From NCBI GenBank assembly GCA_964387205.1, contig CAYLVY010000005.1, forward strand, positions 1-64,000: a stretch of DNA of 64,000 nucleotides. The letters run 5' to 3'. The DNA is from CAIVAT01 sp964387205. Its GTDB lineage: Bacteria; Bacteroidota; Bacteroidia; Bacteroidales; FEN-979. How positions within the stretch are numbered: position 1 is the stretch's first letter; the number at the start of each line of letters is the position of its first letter. A model generated the notes under the pieces. The model did not search any database. It was not told where the DNA came from and saw only the letters and a list, made by a program, of their open reading frames with translations. A program made the position numbers and the translations under genes. This document shows positions 52,722 through 61,538 of this stretch, piece after piece.

Positions 52722-53462
52722 ATGTCAGGTCACAACAAATGGTCGACCATTAAAAGGAAAAAGGGCGCATTGGACGCAAAACGGTCGAAAATCTTTTCGA
52801 AGATCATCAAGGATATAACGATTGCAGTCAAGGAGAGTGGCCCTGATCCGGATGGCAATCCAAGGCTGAGGCTGGCCATTGCCAACGCCAAAGGTGCTTC
52901 CATGCCGAAAGAAACCATTCAACGGGCAATCAGCAAAGGATCCGATAAGGATGCCGCAGCCCTGATGGAGACAACCTACGAAGGCAAGGGGCCTCACGGT
53001 GTGGCTATTTTTGTTGAATGTACTACGGACAACCTTCAGCGTACCGTATCCAATATCCGGGCGTATTTTAACAAACATGGCGGAGAACTGGGACAAAACG
53101 GAATGCTGAATTATCTTTTCGACCGGAAAGGTATCTTTGAGGTACCTAAAGGTACCATAGACCGCGATGAGTTTGAAATGGAACTGATCGACGCCGGGGC
53201 CGAAGATATCTCACTGGATGAGGAAGTTTTCACGATCACTACCGCCATGGAAGATTTCGGGAATATGGTCAGGAAACTGGAACAGTTGAAAATTGAACCT
53301 GAGAGCGCTTCACTTCAACGGATACCCAGGACTACCGTCACCCTGGATGAGGATGCGACCCGGAAAGTGTTGAAACTGATTGATGTGATAGAGGAGGATG
53401 ATGACGTCCAGAATGTCTTTCATACACTCGAGATCAGTGACGAGATGGCAGATAAACTCTAA
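52722..53462 (+). CDS. yebC: YebC/PmpR family regulatory protein (TACO1-like)
   Basis: Cytoplasmic protein of the YebC/TACO1 family, long annotated as a transcription regulator and more recently linked to translation at proline stretches. It has 246 residues. The conserved N-terminus GHNKWSTIKRKKGALDAKRS, the segment PKETIQRAISKGSDKDAAAL, YEGKGPHGVAIFVECTTDN and the C-terminal acidic DVIEEDDDVQNVFHTLE are all present. A strong terminator overlaps its stop codon. Confidence 0.93.
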   Translation: MSGHNKWSTIKRKKGALDAKRSKIFSKIIKDITIAVKESGPDPDGNPRLRLAIANAKGASMPKETIQRAISKGSDKDAAALMETTYEGKGPHGVAIFVECTTDNLQRTVSNIRAYFNKHGGELGQNGMLNYLFDRKGIFEVPKGTIDRDEFEMELIDAGAEDISLDEEVFTITTAMEDFGNMVRKLEQLKIEPESASLQRIPRTTVTLDEDATRKVLKLIDVIEEDDDVQNVFHTLEISDEMADKL

Positions 53463-53493
53463 AAAAAACGCGGCTTTACGCCGCGTTTTTTTT
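53461..53493. terminator. Bidirectional intrinsic terminator between yebC and the response regulator
   Basis: ACGCGGC (53468-53474), a 5-nt loop, GCCGCGT (53480-53486): a perfect 7-bp GC-rich stem, extended by A-T pairs from the A-run at 53461-53467 and the T-run at 53487-53493. A-run and T-run on both sides let it serve both convergent genes. Confidence 0.9.
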
Positions 53494-54463
53494 ATATCTC
53501 GCAAATATGCTGTGTGAGGTTAATTCCCTTGGGTAATTCGAGTTTTTTCCTCAACCTGATCCTGGAGATCTCTGTGCTGGGAGCGGTAATCTTCAGTATG
53601 TGACTTATCTCCTTGGTGCTTAAGTTCATTCGGAGCAGTGCGCATAATTTGTGGTCATTCGGTGTAAGTTGCGGGTACTTCTTGCGGAGTCTGTCGAAAA
53701 AGCCCGGATGGATCTTTTCAAAATGGGCCTTGATCCGGTACCAGTCATTATCGAATTTGATATTCTCATCGATGGTCTTCAGAACGGTAGCCACATCGGT
53801 TTTGGTGATGTGCCGATCGTTCTTCATGAGCCGGTTAATGTCTTTCCTGATCAGCCCGATAATTTTATTCTTTTGGGAGATAAAAATGGATGAAGTCGAA
53901 AGTTCGCGATTGATAAGGTCGATCTCCATATGATGTTTTTGTTTCAAAAGCTGGTTGACCTTCTGTTCGGCGCGGATTCTTTCCTGTAAACGCTGGTTGC
54001 GCTCTTTTTCTGCTTTCTTGCGTTGCTCAATCTCGTTCTTCAGCTCAGCAATGATGCGTTCATTGGTAATCTCAAGATTCCTCTGGTAATTTGCCACTTC
54101 AATGGCAGCTTTAATCTGATCAAAATCAACCGGCTTAAACAGATAGGCATAAGGTTTGACAGAAAATGATTTGTTGAACATTTCACTCTTATCCATGCTG
54201 GTGAGGAAAATGATACCACAGCTGTAATTCTCGGTGATGATCTTGGCTGCTTCAATCCCGTCCATCTTTCCGGCCAGCGTAACATCCATGATAACGATAT
54301 CCGGTTCTTTGTTGGCCTCTTTTAGACTGGCAATGTCCTGGATAGCTTTTTCTGCCTTGATCTCCATGCCTAATACATGGTATCCGTGGTTCGTCAGGTT
54401 TTTCTTCAGATCGTTGGCTATGAGCAGTTCATCCTCAACGATATACAAAGTGATTGGTGTCAT
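53492..54463 (-). CDS. Response regulator with coiled coil and C-terminal LuxR-like HTH
   Basis: Two-component output protein, 323 residues. The receiver domain spans about 1-125: acidic pair (VEDE), phospho-acceptor Asp60 (IVIMDVTLAGKMDG), Thr/Ser in FLTSM, and Lys110 (YLFKPVD). A coiled coil fills about 130-195 (many E/K/R/Q). The C-terminus (about 255-323) is a LuxR-like helix-turn-helix of the kind also seen at the end of Bacteroidota TPR and Y_Y_Y regulators: NLSTKEISHILKITAPSTEI, then SRIRLRKKL. No histidine kinase gene is adjacent. It is convergent with yebC. Confidence 0.85.
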   Translation of the reverse strand: MTPITLYIVEDELLIANDLKKNLTNHGYHVLGMEIKAEKAIQDIASLKEANKEPDIVIMDVTLAGKMDGIEAAKIITENYSCGIIFLTSMDKSEMFNKSFSVKPYAYLFKPVDFDQIKAAIEVANYQRNLEITNERIIAELKNEIEQRKKAEKERNQRLQERIRAEQKVNQLLKQKHHMEIDLINRELSTSSIFISQKNKIIGLIRKDINRLMKNDRHITKTDVATVLKTIDENIKFDNDWYRIKAHFEKIHPGFFDRLRKKYPQLTPNDHKLCALLRMNLSTKEISHILKITAPSTEISRIRLRKKLELPKGINLTQHICEI

Positions 54464-54723
54464 GAATGTTGATTTTTAAGAGTGGTTTATACGGTTTTTA
54501 CTGTTTTGATCGTTATGTTTTCCGGTTATAAGTATTATATATTGATAGTTTTCTTTATCATAAATCGTTACCCTGACAAAGAAAAACCATGTTAGGGATT
54601 GCAAACATACAACAATTCATCCTTTTTCCAAAGTATTTCTTTAAAAATAACTTAACACCCTTTCAAAGACAGATAATTCATTGAATCAACGTAAATAGTT
54701 AATGCAAATATGAAAATACTCCT

Positions 54724-54731
54724 TATCTTTG
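54724..54731 (+). promoter_or_regulatory. -7 box of the GH3 gene
   Basis: TATCTTTG, a perfect TAnnTTTG box 25 nt before the ATG at 54757. The rest of the 293-bp gap before it is A/T-rich and holds no gene that I can see. Confidence 0.5.
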
Positions 54732-54756
54732 AATAACCTAACTTACCATCCCTGCC

Positions 54757-56277
54757 ATGGCCCTGATTAATTCCGTTATTTCCTGGGTGATGAAGAAACG
54801 GATCCACCAGATCGAACTCTTTATTAAATATCCCAATGAAGTACAGACCGAACTGCTGAAGAAATTGCTGACCACAGCCCGCAATACAGAATGGGGCAAA
54901 GAGTACGATTTTAAAACGCTGAATTCACCGGCCCAGTTTGCTGCCCGGATCCCTGTTCAGGATTATGAGTCCCATAAACCAGCGGTGGAGCGGTTAAGAC
55001 GGGGGGAGCAGAATATATGCTGGCCGACCGAGATCAAATGGTTTGCCAAGTCATCGGGGACAACCAACGATAAAAGCAAGTTTATCCCCGTCAGCCAGGA
55101 GGCGCTGGAGGAGTGCCATTTTAAGGGGGGCAAGGATCTTCTGTCCATTTATTGCAATATGCACGATGATACCCGGCTGTTTGCCGGTAAGGCAATCGCA
55201 ATGGGCGGAAGCCATCAGATACTGGAGGTGAACAATGAAGTCTATTATCAGGGAGACCTTTCGGCTATTCTCATCCAGAACCTGCCGGGATGGGTCGAGT
55301 TCCTCCGGACCCCCAATCTTTCCATAGCCCTGATGGATGACTGGGAAAGCAAAATTGAAATGATGGCCTCGGAGACCATGCAGCATGATGTGACCAATAT
55401 ATCCGGGGTCCCCTCCTGGACCCTGCTGCTTTTTAAAAGGGTGCTCGAACTCTCCGGCAAGGATAACATTCTGGAAGTATGGCCGAACTTTGAACTCTTC
55501 ATCCATGGCGGGGTAAGCTTTCTCCCGTACCGCGATCAGTTTCACAAAATACTTCCGTCAGATTCAGTGAATTACCTGGAAACGTACAACGCCTCAGAGG
55601 GTTTTTTCGGTATCCAGGACCGGGACAGGGCCAACGATATGCTGCTGATGCTGGATTACGGAATCTATTACGAATTCATACCCCCCGAACAGGTCGGTCG
55701 GGAGTATCCGGAAACAATCACGCTCGATCAGGTTCAAACCGGCGTCAGCTATGCAATGGTGATCACGACCAATGCAGGATTATGGCGATATCTGATCGGG
55801 GATACGGTGATTTTCACCTCTGTTGATCCTTACAGAATCAGAATTTCCGGCCGTACCCGACACTTTATCAACGCATTCGGGGAGGAGGTGATCATCGAAA
55901 ATGCCGAAAAAGCGCTGGCCATTGCCTGCAACAGGAGCAACGCCGTGGTGTCGGAATATACCGCGGCACCCATCTTCCTTACCGGACAATCACGGGGTGC
56001 TCACGAATGGATCATCGAATTTGAGAAACCGCCTGCAGACCTGTCGTATTTTACCAGTGCCCTCGATACTGCGCTAAAATCACTGAATTCTGATTACGAA
56101 GCCAAAAGATACCACGACCTCATGCTCACCGAACCTGTCGTGAGGGTGGTTCCTCCCAATACCTTTTATCGCTGGATGAGACAACGGGGGAAACTCGGAG
56201 GACAAAACAAGGTTCCCCGTCTGTATAATGAAAGAAAATATGTGGATGAAATCATGGCGATAGCCTCAGAGGGTTAA
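54757..56277 (+). CDS. GH3 family acyl-acid-amido synthetase-like protein
   Basis: ANL-type adenylating enzyme of the GH3 family, named from plant auxin- and jasmonate-conjugating enzymes; bacterial members are common in Bacteroidota but their substrates are unknown. It has 506 residues. The ATP site is FAKSSGTTNDKSKFIP (about residues 106-121), with YNASEGFFGIQD (about 273-284) and the hinge region YLIGDTVIFTSVDPYRIRIS (about 346-365) also conserved. The N-terminal PNEVQTELLKKLLTTARNTE is typical. It is followed by a deoxynucleoside kinase with its own promoter box. Confidence 0.88.
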   Translation: MALINSVISWVMKKRIHQIELFIKYPNEVQTELLKKLLTTARNTEWGKEYDFKTLNSPAQFAARIPVQDYESHKPAVERLRRGEQNICWPTEIKWFAKSSGTTNDKSKFIPVSQEALEECHFKGGKDLLSIYCNMHDDTRLFAGKAIAMGGSHQILEVNNEVYYQGDLSAILIQNLPGWVEFLRTPNLSIALMDDWESKIEMMASETMQHDVTNISGVPSWTLLLFKRVLELSGKDNILEVWPNFELFIHGGVSFLPYRDQFHKILPSDSVNYLETYNASEGFFGIQDRDRANDMLLMLDYGIYYEFIPPEQVGREYPETITLDQVQTGVSYAMVITTNAGLWRYLIGDTVIFTSVDPYRIRISGRTRHFINAFGEEVIIENAEKALAIACNRSNAVVSEYTAAPIFLTGQSRGAHEWIIEFEKPPADLSYFTSALDTALKSLNSDYEAKRYHDLMLTEPVVRVVPPNTFYRWMRQRGKLGGQNKVPRLYNERKYVDEIMAIASEG

Positions 56278-56287
56278 TTCCTTTTTA

Positions 56288-56295
56288 TACCTTTG
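56288..56295 (+). promoter_or_regulatory. -7 box of the deoxynucleoside kinase gene
   Basis: TACCTTTG, a perfect TAnnTTTG box 17 nt before the ATG at 56313. Confidence 0.5.
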
Positions 56296-56312
56296 AAATC
56301 AAAATTTCAGCC

Positions 56313-56927
56313 ATGCACATCGCCATTGCCGGTAATATTGGATCCGGAAAAACGACCCTGTCCGGCCTGCTGGCCAAACATTTTGGCTGGCGCCCTCATT
56401 ATGAAGACGTGGACACTAATCCTTATCTGAACAGTTTTTATGAGGATATGCTCCGCTGGTCATTCAACCTTCAGATATATTTTCTGAACAGCCGGTTCCG
56501 CCAGGTCATTGAAATCAGGGATTCCGGAGAATCTGTTGTCCAGGACAGGACGATATACGAAGATGCATTTATCTTTGCCCCGAACCTCCATGCCATGAAT
56601 CTCATGAGTACCCGTGATTTTAACAATTACCGGAGCCTCTTCGACCTCATGAGTAAATTTTTACAACCTCCCGACCTCCTTATTTACCTCCGCGCCAGCG
56701 TGCCAACCCTGGTCAGCCAGATACAGAAACGCGGCAGGGAATATGAAAACAGCATCCGGCTCGATTACCTCAAAAACCTCAACGAACGCTATGAAGAATG
56801 GATTAGCGGCTATCAGTCGGGCAAACTGCTTATTGTGGATGCCGATACACTGAAGGTCAATGAAAATCCTGAAGACCTGGGGCTCGTGATCGAGAAAATC
56901 AACGCCCAGTTACACGGACTGTTCTGA
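56313..56927 (+). CDS. Deoxynucleoside kinase
   Basis: Phosphorylates deoxynucleosides in salvage; dNK/dGK/dAK family. It has 204 residues. P-loop IAIAGNIGSGKTTLSGLLAK (residues 3-22), the family DR motif VVQDRTIYEDAFIF, and the lid segment with Arg-rich SQIQKRGREYENSIRLDYLK. The base it prefers cannot be read. It ends 10 nt before kdsB and is probably co-transcribed with it. Confidence 0.92.
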   Translation: MHIAIAGNIGSGKTTLSGLLAKHFGWRPHYEDVDTNPYLNSFYEDMLRWSFNLQIYFLNSRFRQVIEIRDSGESVVQDRTIYEDAFIFAPNLHAMNLMSTRDFNNYRSLFDLMSKFLQPPDLLIYLRASVPTLVSQIQKRGREYENSIRLDYLKNLNERYEEWISGYQSGKLLIVDADTLKVNENPEDLGLVIEKINAQLHGLF

Positions 56928-56937
56928 TACCTGCCTT

Positions 56938-57687
56938 ATGAAAATCATCGGCATCATACCTGCCCGGTATGACTCAACCAGGTTCCCGGGTAAACCATTG
57001 ATCATGATCAACGGCAAGACCATGATCCGGCGGGTTTATGAGCAGGCACGGCAATGTCAGGGATTGCGCCGCGTAATCGTGGCCACCGATCACCAGGCAA
57101 TTTTTAACCATGTACGGTCATTCCAAGGTGAGGTGATGATGACTTCCACGAATCATCGCAGCGGAACAGAACGCTGCCGGGAAGTTGCCGACGCCCTGGT
57201 CTCCGAAGGTTGTTCATTCGATGCCGTTGTCAATATCCAGGGTGATGAACCTTTCATTTCACCCCTGCAGATCACCCAACTGACAGAACTGATGCAAACC
57301 CGCAACCCTGAAGTGGCAACGCTTGTGAAGCGGATAGACAAACCGGAGATGCTCACCGACCCCAACGTCGTCAAAGTAGTTATCGATTTCGAGGAGAAAG
57401 CATTGTATTTCAGTCGCTCAGCTATTCCTTATGCCCGGAACATGGCGGTTCATGAGTGGCTGAACGGCGTTCCATATTATAAACATATCGGAATCTATGG
57501 ATACCGCGGCGATGTACTTCGCCGGATCACGGAACTGCCGGTGGCACCACCTGAAGCAGCCGAGTCGCTGGAACAACTCCGGTGGCTCTACAATGGATTT
57601 AGTATCTTTACCGGGCAGACAGACATTGATAACATTGCCATCGACATTCCGGAAGATCTGCTCAAAATTCCAAAGGAGATGCCGTGA
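56938..57687 (+). CDS. kdsB: 3-deoxy-manno-octulosonate cytidylyltransferase
   Basis: Makes CMP-Kdo, the activated inner-core sugar of lipopolysaccharide. It has 249 residues. The N-terminal GIIPARYDSTRFPGKPLIMI, the central VVNIQGDEPFISPLQI (metal and CTP site), and YFSRSAIPY are standard. It shows that the organism has Kdo-containing LPS, matching the LptE gene. Confidence 0.95.
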   Translation: MKIIGIIPARYDSTRFPGKPLIMINGKTMIRRVYEQARQCQGLRRVIVATDHQAIFNHVRSFQGEVMMTSTNHRSGTERCREVADALVSEGCSFDAVVNIQGDEPFISPLQITQLTELMQTRNPEVATLVKRIDKPEMLTDPNVVKVVIDFEEKALYFSRSAIPYARNMAVHEWLNGVPYYKHIGIYGYRGDVLRRITELPVAPPEAAESLEQLRWLYNGFSIFTGQTDIDNIAIDIPEDLLKIPKEMP

Positions 57688-57731
57688 GTTGCGAACTTTT
57701 TTCTATCTTAGCGGGTTCAAAAGGTTGAGGT

Positions 57732-58751
57732 ATGGAGATCAGGAATTCTTTAGCAGGGCTTCTGGAAGATCATGATTGTGTGATAATTCCCGGATTCGGA
57801 GGTTTCATCGGCAATTATCAGCCAGCCCGGATCGATCCGGTCCATCATACTTTTCATCCCCCTTCCAAGCAACTTTTGTTTAATGTTAACCTGCGCCATA
57901 ATGACGGGTTGCTGGCCAGCCATCTTTCTGTGCAGCACGGAATATCCTATGCAGAGGCCATGTCTTTTATCAGTGAACAGGCAACCGAGGCCATAAGGAT
58001 CCTGCAGGCCGGCGAGTCACTCTGGTTCCCGGGAGTCGGCCGGCTATACTCCGGCCATGAAGGTAATATTCAGTTTGAACAACAAAGGAATACCAATTTA
58101 CTGACCGATTCATTCGGCTTGACAACCTTTATTGCACCCCCGGTTGACCGAAAGAAGATGGTAATCCCCGATCCACGGAAATTTAACAGGAAACCCTCCG
58201 CGGTTAGCCGTCGCATTATCCCGACCTGGGTGCGCCGGGCTGCGGTTTGGTCGCTTCCGCTGGGTGTTGCTCTCCTTTTTACCATGGCCCATTTTGACCG
58301 GCTTCCGTCGAAATATGCCAGCAATGCCGGAGTCCTTGGCAATGTCCTGGCCAGATTTTCTGCTTCATCCCTGGTGGAGAAAAAAGAGTCTGCTTCAGTT
58401 CACCTGCACGTCGTGGCTGATACGCCGGTACTACTTCGTCAGGCTGAGAATTTCGATGCCGCGATAAAAACTGAAACCCCTTATGCTGCCGAAGAGACCA
58501 TTCCGGAAGCGGAACCTGATCTTACCGGCCGGTTTGCCGTCATCGTTGGTGCCTTCAGGTTTCAGGAGAATGCCGGCAAACTGGCTGAAGAACTGCAGCA
58601 GGAAGGTCATCGGGCCGGTATATATGATCAATCGAAAGGCGGTTTGTACCGGGTCGCAATCGCTGTCAGCAACAACCGGCAGGAGGCACTTCGGGAACTG
58701 GATTTAGCCCGGTCGGATGATTTTCCGGGAGCCTGGTTGCTCATCAAATAA
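57732..58751 (+). CDS. HU-CCDC81 and SPOR domain-containing protein
   Basis: Bacteroidota-type protein joining a cytoplasmic HU-like domain to a periplasmic SPOR domain. It has 339 residues. An N-terminal HU-like/CCDC81 segment covers about 1-135 (CVIIPGFGGFIGNYQPARID, LLFNVNLRHNDGLLASHLS), a membrane helix about 169-186, a loose linker, and a SPOR domain about 270-339 (RFAVIVGAFRFQENAGKLAE, GGLYRVAIAVSNNRQEALRE). SPOR domains bind peptidoglycan stripped at the division site. A near-consensus box (TATCTTAG) precedes it. Confidence 0.88.
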   Translation: MEIRNSLAGLLEDHDCVIIPGFGGFIGNYQPARIDPVHHTFHPPSKQLLFNVNLRHNDGLLASHLSVQHGISYAEAMSFISEQATEAIRILQAGESLWFPGVGRLYSGHEGNIQFEQQRNTNLLTDSFGLTTFIAPPVDRKKMVIPDPRKFNRKPSAVSRRIIPTWVRRAAVWSLPLGVALLFTMAHFDRLPSKYASNAGVLGNVLARFSASSLVEKKESASVHLHVVADTPVLLRQAENFDAAIKTETPYAAEETIPEAEPDLTGRFAVIVGAFRFQENAGKLAEELQQEGHRAGIYDQSKGGLYRVAIAVSNNRQEALRELDLARSDDFPGAWLLIK

Positions 58752-58759
58752 ATCTGCCG

Positions 58760-59425
58760 GTGGGTAAAAAGAAGCTGATCCATTTTCAGGAGAATCTTAA
58801 TTTTCCATTTCTTTTTCAACCAACCTATCTCCAACTGGATCATGGGTTTACATTGAAATCCCGTTGGGTTCATGATTTTTTCAGGAACTCAAATCCACTC
58901 ATTGCCGAACTGGGGTGCGGTAAAGGAGAATATACCGTGGGACTTGCGGAACTGCATCCGGAAAATAATTATATCGGCATCGATCTCAAGGGAGCAAGGC
59001 TGTGGAGAGGATGTAAGTGGGTTGAAGAGAAGCACCTTCCGAATGTTGCGTTCCTGCGTACCCGCGTGGATCACATCCTCAAAGTGTTCGGGGAGGGAGA
59101 ATTAAGCGAAATCTGGATCACTTTTCCCGACCCGCAGCCCCGGAAAGAGCGCCTTCGGCTCACCTCTTCCATTTTCATCGACCGCTACAGAAAGGTGCTC
59201 CGTGAAAACGGGATCATTCATCTGAAAACCGATGATGAGCCCTTTTTCCAATATACCATGCAGGTGATCGCGGAGGAAGGCCACCAACTTCTTTGGCATA
59301 CCAGCGATCTCTACGGATCGGAAACAACAGAAGAGGTGGCGCTGATCCGCACTTATTACGAGGTCAGATGGCTCGAACTCGGAAAAAAGATATTTTATTT
59401 ACGTTTTCAACCCGCCCGGATATGA
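58760..59425 (+). CDS. trmB: tRNA (guanine-46-N7)-methyltransferase
   Basis: SAM-dependent methylase of tRNA G46. It has 221 residues from a GTG at 58760, 8 nt after the HU/SPOR gene. SAM-binding IAELGCGKGEYTVGLAE, then YIGIDLKGARLWRGCK, and the TrmB signature WITFPDPQPRKERLRLTSSI. The C-terminus is complete. Its stop overlaps the ATG of the next gene (ATGA), so they are coupled. Confidence 0.94.
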   Translation: MGKKKLIHFQENLNFPFLFQPTYLQLDHGFTLKSRWVHDFFRNSNPLIAELGCGKGEYTVGLAELHPENNYIGIDLKGARLWRGCKWVEEKHLPNVAFLRTRVDHILKVFGEGELSEIWITFPDPQPRKERLRLTSSIFIDRYRKVLRENGIIHLKTDDEPFFQYTMQVIAEEGHQLLWHTSDLYGSETTEEVALIRTYYEVRWLELGKKIFYLRFQPARI

Positions 59426-61538
59426 AAAGACTAACGATTGTTATGATGATCCTGCTGGCTTCCGGAAAATTACTGGTGGCCGATGAGGGGATGTATATCC
59501 CGATGCTGCTCGAGCAAACCGCTTTCGGTAAGATGAAAGAGATGGGCCTGAGACTTTCTGCTGATGATATATACAGCATCAACCACTCCAGCCTGAAGGA
59601 CGCTATCGTCTTATTCGGTGGGGGTTGTACCGCCGAAATCGTATCACAGAAAGGTTTGATCCTGACCAACCACCATTGCGGATTGGGCGCCATACAGCGG
59701 CTCAGTTCCCTGGAGAACGACTATCTTGCCAATGGGTTTTGGGCCCCAACGATGGCCGATGAACTGCCCTGTCAGGGTACTACGGTCACCCTGCTGGTCA
59801 GAATGGAAGAAGTAACCGATCAGGTGCTGAAGGGGGTTACCGGCGAAATGAACCAGTTGCAACGCAATGTCCTTATCCGGCAAAACATAGAGGCGATCGA
59901 AAAAGAGGCTGTCAGGGAGACCCATTACGAAGCCAGGATACGTCCATTTTATTATGGGAACCAATATTATTTAATTGTAAATGAAGTGTTTAAAGATGTC
60001 CGACTCGTGGGGGCACCTCCCAATAGTATCGGTCAGTTTGGAGGTGATACCGATAACTGGATGTGGCCCCGCCATACGGGTGATTTCTCTGTGTTTCGCA
60101 TATATGCAGGATCAGATAACAAACCGGCTGCTTATTCCAGGGACAACGTGCCGTATATCCCCAGGAAGCACCTGCCGGTCTCGCTGAAAGGCTATGATAA
60201 GGGTGACTTCACCTTTGTATTCGGATATCCGGGTACGACCCGTGAATATCTCACCTCCGCCGGAGTAGATTTTCTTGCCAATCAGGAGAATCCGCTGAGG
60301 ATCGGTTTACGGCAGTTGAGGCTCGATATTATGAAGACGGCCATGGAGGAGAGCCGTCAGGTACGCATTCAGTACACTGCCAAGGCAAACGGGATTGCCA
60401 ATTTCTGGAAGAAGATGATCGGTGAGTCAAGAGGAATCCGGCGTGCCAATGCGATTGACATAAAAAAAGCAGAGGAGGGGCAATTTCTTGCCNNNNNNNN
60501 NNNNNNNNNNNNNNNNNNNNNNNNNNNNNNNNNNNNNNNNNNNNNNNNNNNNNNNNNNNNNNNNNNNNNNNNNNNNNNNNGGTCCGGTTTGCAGCAGGCT
60601 TCAGGGAACTTGTCAGGCTTTCGGCAGATAAAAAGCACAATCCGGAGGAATGGTCTAAAGTGCTGTCATCTGTTCGCCGTAGCGCTGCCGACTTTTACAA
60701 AAACTGGAATGCTGCCATCGACGAAAAGGTTATGGCAGTTATGCTTAGCCGGATGCATGCAGGAATGGACGATGCCTTTCGACCTGCGGTCATTGACAAA
60801 GTGGCTGACGAAAACGCCGGGAATTTTCAAATATACAGCCGCAGGGTCTTCGATAAATCCATTTTTACCGATTCTTCCCGGATGTTAAGGCTGCTCACGG
60901 AGCTGAAACCCTCACGCGCCGGTTTCCTGAAGAAAGACCCGGTCTATCAGTTGATGGATGGGATGTATGCTCACTGGGAAACAAGAATTCTTCCCGGTAT
61001 TCAGCGGTTTTCGGGAAGAATAGACAGTCTGCAGCGCATCTATATGGCCGGGCAGATGGAAATGGACCAGCAGAAGGTGTTGTACCCCGATGCCAACGGC
61101 ACCTTAAGGGTTGCTTTCGGGAAAGTGGATGATTACCGTCCGGCTGATGCCGTGCAATATTTTCATTTTACAACGCTCGAAGGTGTGATGCAGAAGGAAG
61201 ACACCACCGTATATGATTATCATGTGGATCCCCGGTTGAAGCGCCTGCATGAGTCAAAGGATTATGGCCCTTATGCCGATAAGGACGGTCGCCTTCATGT
61301 TGCATTTACAGCGAGCAATCATACAACCGGAGGTAATTCCGGCAGCCCGGTCCTGAATGCCGAGGGTCACCTTATCGGAATTAATTTCGACCGGAACTGG
61401 GAGGGAACACTGAGCGATCTTCACTACGATCCGGAACAATGCCGTAATATTGCCCTTGATATCCGTTACTGTTTGTTCGTAATTGACAAGCTATACGGGA
61501 ACGGTCATCTCGTGAGGGAGATGACCATAATCAACTGA
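59422..61538 (+). CDS. S46 family dipeptidyl-peptidase, DPP11-like (interrupted by assembly gap)
   Basis: Periplasmic serine peptidase removing dipeptides from the N-terminus of peptides. A signal peptide (MKRLTIVMMILLASGKLLVA) starts at the ATG overlapping trmB. Catalytic residues: His in ILTNHHCGLGA, Asp in the GGDTDNWMWPRHTGDFSVF region, Ser in TGGNSGSPVLNAEGHLIGIN. The Arg in INFDRNWEGTLSD matches the residue that makes DPP11 specific for Asp/Glu; DPP7 has Gly there. The N-run at 60493-60580 hides the middle, and the frame differs on its two sides, so the true gap length is not 88 nt. About 357 residues lie before and 318 after, against the usual ~720, so roughly 45 are hidden. Confidence 0.88.
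60493..60580. other. Assembly gap (88 Ns)
   Basis: A run of 88 unknown bases inside the S46 peptidase gene. Before it the gene reads in the frame of 59422; after it the gene reads in a different frame starting near 60582, so the N count is only an estimate of the missing length. Confidence 0.98.

Noticed and set aside
53492..54463. Assignment of the response regulator as PorX, the T9SS regulator.
   Set aside because: PorX has a PglZ domain after the receiver and is about 500 residues; this protein has a coiled coil and an HTH and is 323 residues.
60329..60640. Open frames running across the N-run.
   Set aside because: They exist only because unknown bases are read through as unknown residues.
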